The notes beneath the pieces are model-generated. The model ran no database searches. It was given only the letters and a program-made list of their open reading frames with translations, and was not told the DNA's origin. Position numbers and translations under genes: made by a program. This document shows positions 57,346-64,000 of a stretch of 64,000 nucleotides of DNA, piece after piece. The stretch comes from Avena insularis (Eukaryota; Streptophyta; Magnoliopsida; Poales; Poaceae): assembly GCA_023614405.1 (NCBI GenBank), contig CM042693.1:156318731-156382730 (forward strand), given 5' to 3'. Each line of letters begins with the position of its first letter. The stretch's first letter is position 1.

Positions 57346-58837
57346 TGATACGCCCAATTTGTATAACCATTCTATATCATAATTTACCTCTATTCATTGA
57401 TATTTGTCTTATTATGAGGTATTAATTATGGCTTTTCATCTGTTTATGCATGTTGGATGATTCCTGGAGGATGGACTGCCGGAGTCTGGATTCTGATGGA
57501 AAAGAAGGTGTTTCAGTGCAATTTCGCGAAGATCAGAAAAATACCAGAAAAATATGGAAACGTATTATTTTCCCAGAAAACGAAGGAAGCCAGAACGAGC
57601 AGCAAAGAGGGGCTTCAGGGGACCCACACTCCCCTAGGCGCGGGCCCACCTGTCTCGCGCCTAGTGTAGGTGTGGCCCACCTGCCCAGCCTCCGACTCTG
57701 CCCCTTCGCCTATATCTTCCCTACGGAACCCTAAGCCAGGGGGAGTTACCATAGATAGATTTATGCCGCCACTGGGGGGCGGAAAACACCGAGAGAGAAA
57801 GATCTCTTCGACAAACAGATTTCTGCCGGGGGAATTCCTTCCCGGAGAGGGGAGACCGTCGCCATCAACACCATCATCAAGCTAGGATTCATCGGGATCA
57901 TCATCTCCACCAGCACCATCATCACCACTCCGTCCTGCTGTAACAATTGTGTTGGATATTGCTTTAGTTCTTAGGGGAAACTTTCTCGGTGTTGATTACT
58001 ATTGTAGTTGATTCTTGTGAGTGGAACCATTGGATTATTGTTTATGTTCAGATTGTTATCCATTACCATATCATCTTTTATCTTGATCCATATGATGTCT
58101 CATGAGTAGTTCATTTAGTTCTTGAGGACATGGGAGAAGTAATGTTGTTAGTAGTGAATTTGTGTTAAGTTATTATTCAATGGTTTAGTATTTAAGTTAT
58201 GGTGCTATTCTTCTAGTGGTGTCATGTGAACGTCGACCACATGATACTTCACCATTTATGGGCCTAGGGGAATGCATTGTGTATTTTTCTACTAATTGTG
58301 GGGTTGACGGAGTGACAGAAACCTGAACCCCCGTTAGAACACCTTTGCACAAGGGAGCATAGGATCTCAGAGTTTAAGGTTGTGGTTAGATTCATATCTT
58401 AATTAATTTCCTGTAGTTACGGATGTTTGTAGGGGGTTTAATCACAAGTATGTATTAGTACAAGTAAGGTCGGTACATTAGCACAGGTTCACCCACACAA
58501 CATTTACAACTCCAGAGAAGAGTACTCAGCTATTTGAAGTGAAAGCACTTGGCAGAATTCCCATGTGTCCTCGAGAACGTTTGGTCCTTATAAGTATTTC
58601 CACCGGCTTGTCCTTTGCTAAGAAAGGATTGGGCCACTTGCTCTGTTTGTTCATTGTCTTTATTACTTGCTCTTTGTTTTGTTGCCTAATCAGAAAATCA
58701 CTAAAATTCTATTTGCTAAGTATTCACAGGGATTTCCTGCTCCGTACCACTGTTCAGCACCTTCTGATCCTCATTGGGATCGACTCTACTATCTATCAAA
58801 AGTACTACGATACACCCCCTATACTTGTGGGTCATCA
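57346..58837 (+). mobile_element. Athila 3' LTR (complete)
   Basis: 1492 bp, TGATACGCCCAATTT to GTGGGTCATCA. It provides the reference for the truncated 5' LTR and for the scrap at 13837-14251. TCCTTATAAGTATT near 58585 is a weak TATA-like word shared with the 5' copy. Confidence 0.93.
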
Positions 58838-60853
58838 CCATGCCAACATTGCATGGGATCTAGACCTATGTGAGCTATCTAGAAACACCTTCATGAACTT
58901 GTGGTTATATGAGTCATCACTTTGATAGCATGATCCTTCCCAGTTGATATATCTTAGAAATGATGAGAAACATTGTGGCAAATGTGGACCCATGCAAAAT
59001 TTGCATGGGCTATAGACCTCACTTGGTTGGCTCCTTCATCAACTGTGGTTTTGTGGCTCAACACTTGGCCAACATGATCCCACCAAGTTGATACATCTAT
59101 GTATCTGAATGGTATTCCAAGCCATGGCACACACTTGTGGCAAATATGGTCCCATGGCAACATTACATGGGATATACACCTATCTGAGATGTCTAGAAAC
59201 ACCTTCATCAACTTATGATTGTTTGAGTAATCACTTGGACAACATGATCCTACCTAGTTGATATTTCTAAGTAAAAGATTGTTATGCCAAGACATGATGA
59301 TAGACTTTGCGGAAAATGTCGTCCCATGCCAATATTGCATGGGCTATAGACCTCTCTAGGTTGGGTTGAATGTACTTCATCAACTTGTGGTTGTGTGGCT
59401 CATCACTTGTCCACCTAGTTGATACATCTAGGTATGAGAGTGCTATACCAAACCATGACACACACTTGTGGCAGATGTGGGCACATGCCAACATTGCATG
59501 GGATGTAGACCTATCTAAGCTGTCTAGAAACTCCTTCATCAACTTGTGGTTGCATGAGTCATCAATTGGATAACATGATCCTTCATAGTTGAAAGATCTT
59601 ATTATAACACTTATATGACAAGACATGATGAGACACTTTGTGGCAAAGGTGGGCCCATGCAAACAATGCATGGGCTATAGAACTCTCTTGGTTGGCTAGA
59701 TACTCCTTAATCAAATTGTGATTGTGTAGCTCAACACTTGACCAACATGATCCCACCCAGTTGATACATGTAAGTATGAGAGTGCTATGCCAAGCCCTAA
59801 CAAAACCTTATGGCATATGTGGGCCCATGGCAACATTGCATGGGATGTAGACCTATCTAATATGGCTAGAAACACCTTCATCAACTTGTGGTTGCATGAC
59901 TCATCACTTGGACAACATGATCCTATCCAGTTGATACATATAAGTATAATAGTGCTATACCAAGACATGATGAGACACTTTGTGGCCAATTTGGTCCCAT
60001 GGAAATATTGCATGGGCTATGGACCTCTCTGGGTTGGGTTGAATGTACTTCATCAACTTCTGGTTGTGTCGCTCGGCACTTGGCCACCTAGTTGACACAT
60101 CTAGGTATGAGAGTGCTATGCCAAACCATGACACAAACTTCTGGTAGATGTGGGCACATGCCAACATTGCATGTGATGTAGACCTATCTAAGCTGTCTAG
60201 AAACTCCTTCATCAACTTGTGGTTGCATGAGACATCACTTGGATAACATGATCCTTCCTAGTTGAAAGATCTTATTATAACACTTATATGCCAAGACATG
60301 ATGAGACACTTTGTGTAAAAGGTGGGCCCATGCAAACATTGCATGGGCTATAGAACTCTCTTGGTTGGCTATAAACTCCTTAATCAACTTGTGATTATGT
60401 AGCTCAACACTTGGCCAACATGATCCCTCCCAGTTGATACATGTAAGTATGAGAGTGTTGTGCCAAGCCCTGACAAAAACTTGTGGCATATGTGGGCCCA
60501 TGGCAACATTTCATGGGATGTATACCTACCTAATATGTCTAGAAAAACCTTCATCAACTTGTGAGGTTGCATGAATCATTACTTGGACAACATGATCCTA
60601 CCCAGTTGATACATATAAGTATAAGAGTGCTATGCCAAGACATGATGCGACACTTTGTGGCAAATGTGGTTCCATGGCAATATTGCATGGGCTATAGACC
60701 TCTCTGGGTTGGCTTGAAAATCCTTCATCAGCTTGTGGTTGTGTGGCTCAGCACTTGCCTCCTAGTTGATACATCTAAGTATGAGAGTGCTACGCCAAGC
60801 CATGACACACACTTGTGGCATATGTGGGCACATGCCAACATTGCATGGGATGT
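58838..60853. repeat. Tandem repeat with four-monomer higher-order structure
   Basis: The word GCATGGG (or a one-base variant) recurs at 58851, 59003, 59165, 59337, 59496, 59668, 59838, 60010, 60169, 60341, 60511, 60684 and 60843. Spacings are 152, 162, 172, 159, 172, 170, 172, 159, 172, 170, 173 and 159. From 59337 the pattern 159-172-170-172 repeats, giving a period of 673-674 bp. Monomers alternate between types reading GGGCTATAG and GGGATGTAG. Other shared words are TTCATCAACTTGTGGTTG and CAGTTGATACAT. Both strands show short repeated ORFs because stops are rare in the unit. It starts right at the Athila LTR end and is cut on the right by the LTR at 60854. Family unknown. Confidence 0.88.
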
Positions 60854-63654
60854 TGTCACATCCCCAAATTTTAGATTTGGTTCTGCATATCATTCATAGT
60901 ATTGCATCATACTTTTCCACGCAAAACCACCGATTGAAAAGTTTCGGCAAAACGCTATTTTCTAAACCCTACTCTATTTTACTACGAGGTTCTCAAGTGG
61001 AGGCTTTAGTAGGACTTGTGTTGTCCACCCTTGTAGCCTAGTGGTTTCACTCATCCCTTGACCCTAGGTTGTTCCCCTCTTTTTTTACAAAAATTTAGGA
61101 ACAAAAATCGCCCGATTCGGAGCTCGTACGGAAAAGTTACGGGGGTTTTAGTATTTGCGAAAAAGGGAAAAGAAACGGACCAAAAAAATCTGCGCGGACC
61201 GTGTCCGCGTAGGACCCCGCGAGGGGATCCCACATAAGAGGCCGCACCCGCCGCCGCCTCGATTCCCGCACCCGTGTGCCGCCTCTCCCTCGATCGCCGC
61301 GCCCGACCCCGCCTTCTGGAGCCGCCGCCGCCCCTAGGTACCCCGCCGCCTCACCGCCGCTTGCGCCCGCTCCCGCCCGCCGCCACGCGCCCGCCTCATT
61401 GCTTTCGCCAGCGCCCGCCGCTCCGCCGCCGATCGCGCCATCGCCGCCCGCCGCTTCGCGCCGTCGTCGCCCGCGTTGACGCCGTCGCGCCACCGTTCAA
61501 GGCCGTTTTCCCCTCGCGCGAACCGCCATCGCCGTCGCCGGAGCCGATCGCCGCCATCGTCCCAAGCTCGCCGCCGTTCATTTCCGGTGAGTCCGCAGCC
61601 GCATTTGGATCTTAGATCAACGGTTCAGATCGTTCGTTGACCGGTCGATGCGCTCGATCGGCGCCAATCGGCAGCGTTGACCGATCAATAGACACGATTA
61701 TTTGGGTATTTTCGTTGACAGATTTCGGTAGAAACTTGTAAATTGCGTAGAAATTAAACCGCTGGCCAAAAATTGCAAATAAAATATATGTAGGTTCAGT
61801 GAGTCGTGTAGAATCTTGCTGTACCATTGTTTCACACTTTTACAACAATGTTTAGTACAGTTTAATCAAATTAGTTAATGGCCTTTTTGGAGTAATTAAT
61901 TCGTAGAAAAATATCTGTAACTCCAAAAATTGCGTATGATATGTCCCTGGATTTAGTAGGACGAGGGGAATCTTATCGCGAATTAAAAGGATAGGCTTAT
62001 AGTGAAAACTTCTGCAGAAAATGTCTAGTGGCTTTCTGCAGTGTTTTAATTACTCGGGGAGTTTTATAATTCCTTTTTGAGTAATTCCAGTTGGTACTGT
62101 TCCTAAATAGCAAGGCCTAAGCGGTAAAATTTTCCCAAGATTTTACAAACAGTATACTACCGGTAGCGAATTATTTGAGTTCTAGCTCTAGTTTTGAGCA
62201 TTACTTTTTGCGTATTAGTTTTCCTTGCGCTAAAACTATTTTCCATGCATGCAATCAGTACCTCTACTGAATACTATTATGTGGTGTTGCTGTAGCGTCA
62301 CCCCACTTGTCTTGCATACCTTCATGCATCATCTTTGTTGTATATGCTTGTGGATTGTTTGTTTATGATTGCAATTGTATCGTGTAGATTGTGACGAGTG
62401 CAACGCTTGCTCGTGTGTGGATTGTTCTTCCGACCGCTACAACCAAGGCAAGTATATGCTATTTTGTTCATGATATTGTCCTACTATTTTCTATGCATTG
62501 TCGTGTATTTTGTAGTTGCATGTGTAGGATGATAATATCGCTATGCTATGTCCTATTATGTGGTAGGGCTTTCCTTGTAGATGAACCACCGTTGGTAGAT
62601 GTGCTTAGTCATGCTTTATTGAACGAGGGCTGGGTTACATCATTGAGACTTGTTTCTAAAAGTATTGGTTTGTGAAAACTAAAAAAACTTAATCAATGAA
62701 TCTCCTGGGTGTGATGGGATTGATAATTTTTGGTGGTTTCATTGCGGAAAGGCACCCAGGTATCAAGAGAGAATGATTGGCTTCTTTATTTTGTAGTTTA
62801 CGTGTACAACCATGTGCCAATAATGAAATGGACGGTTGGTTGGACTTATTAGGTTGTGGTAACTCGAACCCGCGTATCCAGAGATGTAGAATTTTGGTAG
62901 GTTGGACCGGTGCGCATCGGGATTGGGGAGCTACTTCCCGAACAGTATCTTCTTGGACTTCTCCCTATCATCACCCAAAGTGAGAGTGATGGTACGAGCT
63001 GGGCTAGCCAAGTCACATGGGTAAAGTGTACTAACCCCTGCAGGGTGTATAATCTAATCGATTAGCCGTGTCCCCGGTTATGGACAACTGAGTTGCTTGA
63101 TATTGATTTCATGACATGTTTCTCGCTCATTCCAATTTCATAATTGTTTTAATATTGCTGGGTTAACTTAATTGGGATCTTTTCAAAGAAAATCAAAAAC
63201 TGTTTATGAAAGTAGGATAAAGATATTTGCAAATGCAAGCCAGACATAGCTCCACTTGCCAAATATGCATGTAGATGTTAGTACTATTGTTTCCCTTACT
63301 AGCTCTACTTGCCATACATTCCATGTATTGACCCTTCGGGGCTGCTACGTTTCATGTTGCAGGTTATTCCGATTCTGAGTAATCGATATAGGCCACGGTA
63401 CTCCACTCGGCACTTGTTCACTTGTGGGCAATTTGAAGAATGGAGGATTTACTTTATTTATGTTGCTACCTGAATAGTTTGAGCTAGCTTTGGGCTAAGC
63501 TTTTATTGTAATAATGGTACTCTGGATCTTTGTTATCTATGATACACGGATATTTGCTATGTTATTCATCTCATTCTATTGTGGGCCAATGAACCGATCC
63601 AGAGATTGGCATGTCACATAGAAGCCACGGTCTTTTCAGAACCGCGGTGTTACA
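60854..63654 (+). mobile_element. Gypsy-type LTR (solo or 5' LTR)
   Basis: 2801 bp, TGTCACATCCCC to CGGTGTTACA. Very CpG-rich block with CCG/CGC triplets at about 61190-61620; AT-rich remainder; the word GCCGTGTCCCCGGTTATGGAC near 63063, shared with the LTRs at 1-4675 and 51694-55023, fixes the plus orientation. GATGT stands on both sides (60849-60853 and 63655-63659), which would fit a solo LTR, but the right flank does not continue the tandem repeat. It could instead be the 5' LTR of an element running off the right edge. Confidence 0.8.
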
Positions 63655-64000
63655 GATGTAGTCCAGAAGAGGTGGAGTTTGAGATCTCAAGTGATGGTTC
63701 AGGAGAAGTGTACACTCCGCCGCCATGGTTGAACCGTGGACCAAAGCGCCAACGCATGAGTGCAAGGACCTACCGCAACCTCTTCAAGAAGTAGATAGAA
63801 GTCCACCAATTAGTCCTCGTTAGGTAAATTCGTTAGGATTAGTCTCGATCGATGTGAAACTTATTTGCTGTTAGTTTAAGAGTGTTTAGTTGCTTATTTG
63901 TGTACTCCAATATCCTAGGAATTATTTGTGCGAATTTTATGAAAGTGTTATGGCAAGTTTGGTTACTATCTGTGTTATTTTCTGCAGATTTTGGCTGATA
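63655..64000 (+). other. Sequence after the last LTR with a short ORF
   Basis: An open frame that starts within the LTR (Met at 63579) runs to 63794. Its last part, SPEEVEFEISSDGSGEVY and LNRGPKRQRMSARTYRNL, has balanced composition and looks like real coding, with no known domain. The first bases GATGTAGTCCAGAAGAGG match a Met-tRNA primer site only poorly. 63795-64000 has no recognisable feature. It could be the leader of the element owning the LTR, or the flank of a solo LTR. Confidence 0.4.

Larger units (their letters stand above)
36696..58837 (+). mobile_element. Athila-type Ty3/gypsy element with nested copia and solo LTR
   Basis: Order: partial 5' LTR (36696-37830), Asp-tRNA-type primer site (37842), gag, protease, first half of RT, [copia 39988-48593], RT, RNase H, integrase, non-coding spacer, 3' ORF with [solo LTR 51694-55023], non-coding 3' region, polypurine tract and 3' LTR (57346-58837). 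The TGGCGCCGTTGCC primer site and the Gag start MDNPLGFLFWK fit the Athila group (Sabrina/WHAM-like in Triticeae, recognised by eye). The right flank is CCATG (58838-58842) in a tandem repeat. The left end is deleted, so no duplication can be checked. The 5' and 3' LTRs differ by about 10% with several indels in the first part, making it one of the older layers. Confidence 0.88.

Noticed and set aside
58954..60899. Series of similar ORFs with a repeated SHAMLAWAHICHK-like peptide on the minus strand and plus-strand counterparts
   Set aside because: Explained by the tandem repeat, whose unit has few stops; frames shift between monomers and both strands are open.
61155..61615. Several overlapping Pro/Ala/Arg-rich ORFs on both strands
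   Set aside because: They lie in a CCG-rich block of an LTR; high GC removes stops in all frames and no domain is visible.
60849..63659. Firm call of solo LTR from the GATGT match
   Set aside because: The match is only five bases and the right flank does not continue the left-hand repeat, so it is reported as ambiguous.

Overview
The window is 64 kb of plant intergenic DNA made almost entirely of nested LTR retrotransposons. No cellular host gene, rRNA, tRNA or CRISPR array can be supported. A cereal of the wheat/barley tribe (Triticeae) is the best fit. The copia element at 39988-48593 has LTR ends and a TGGTATCAGAGC primer site like the BARE-1/WIS/Angela group, and the other elements are large Ty3/gypsy types of kinds that fill such genomes. 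Family names were recognised by eye, not by a database search.

Layout, left to right. (1) 1-4675: the 3' part of a gypsy-type LTR, + strand, entering from outside the window and inserted in the integrase of the next element. (2) 4676-13836: a minus-strand Ty3/gypsy element (gypsy-1) with 5' LTR, primer site, two extra ORFs, gag, protease-RT-RNase H and a truncated integrase; its 3' end lies beyond the left edge. (3) 13837-14251: a 415 bp scrap of an Athila-type LTR caught between two insertions. (4) 14252-32606: a second minus-strand gypsy element (gypsy-2, a chromovirus with a C-terminal chromodomain). Its 3' LTR holds a complete non-autonomous element (15471-19063, target-site duplication CTAAG), its protease holds a 4.1 kb solo LTR (25136-29210, duplication GAGTG), and its 5' LTR is cut by a third element. 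(5) 32607-36704: a plus-strand Tat/Retand-like element with a decayed gag, fused by a deletion-type junction to (6), a plus-strand Athila-type element, 36696-58837. This contains the complete copia element (duplication ATTAA) in its pol and a 3.3 kb solo LTR (51694-55023, duplication CCCAA) in a 3' coiled-coil-like ORF. (7) 58838-60853: a tandem repeat with monomers of about 159-173 bp arranged as a four-monomer higher-order unit of about 673 bp. (8) 60854-63654: another gypsy-type LTR, followed by about 350 bp of uncertain identity.

Every coding region recognised is defective through frameshifts, stops, lost catalytic residues or inserted DNA, so no element here looks able to move by itself. 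Several changes look like C-to-T decay, as expected for methylated repeats. LTR comparisons by eye give a rough age order: copia about 3% divergence, the non-autonomous element about 4-5%, gypsy-2 about 8%, and Athila about 10% or more with indels. This order agrees with the nesting.

The most notable points are the higher-order tandem repeat, the array of polypurine-tract-like motifs inside the non-autonomous element, extra ORFs upstream of gag shared by both gypsy elements, an apparently repeated capsid-like segment in the Tat-like gag, and the microhomology junction between the Tat-like and Athila elements.
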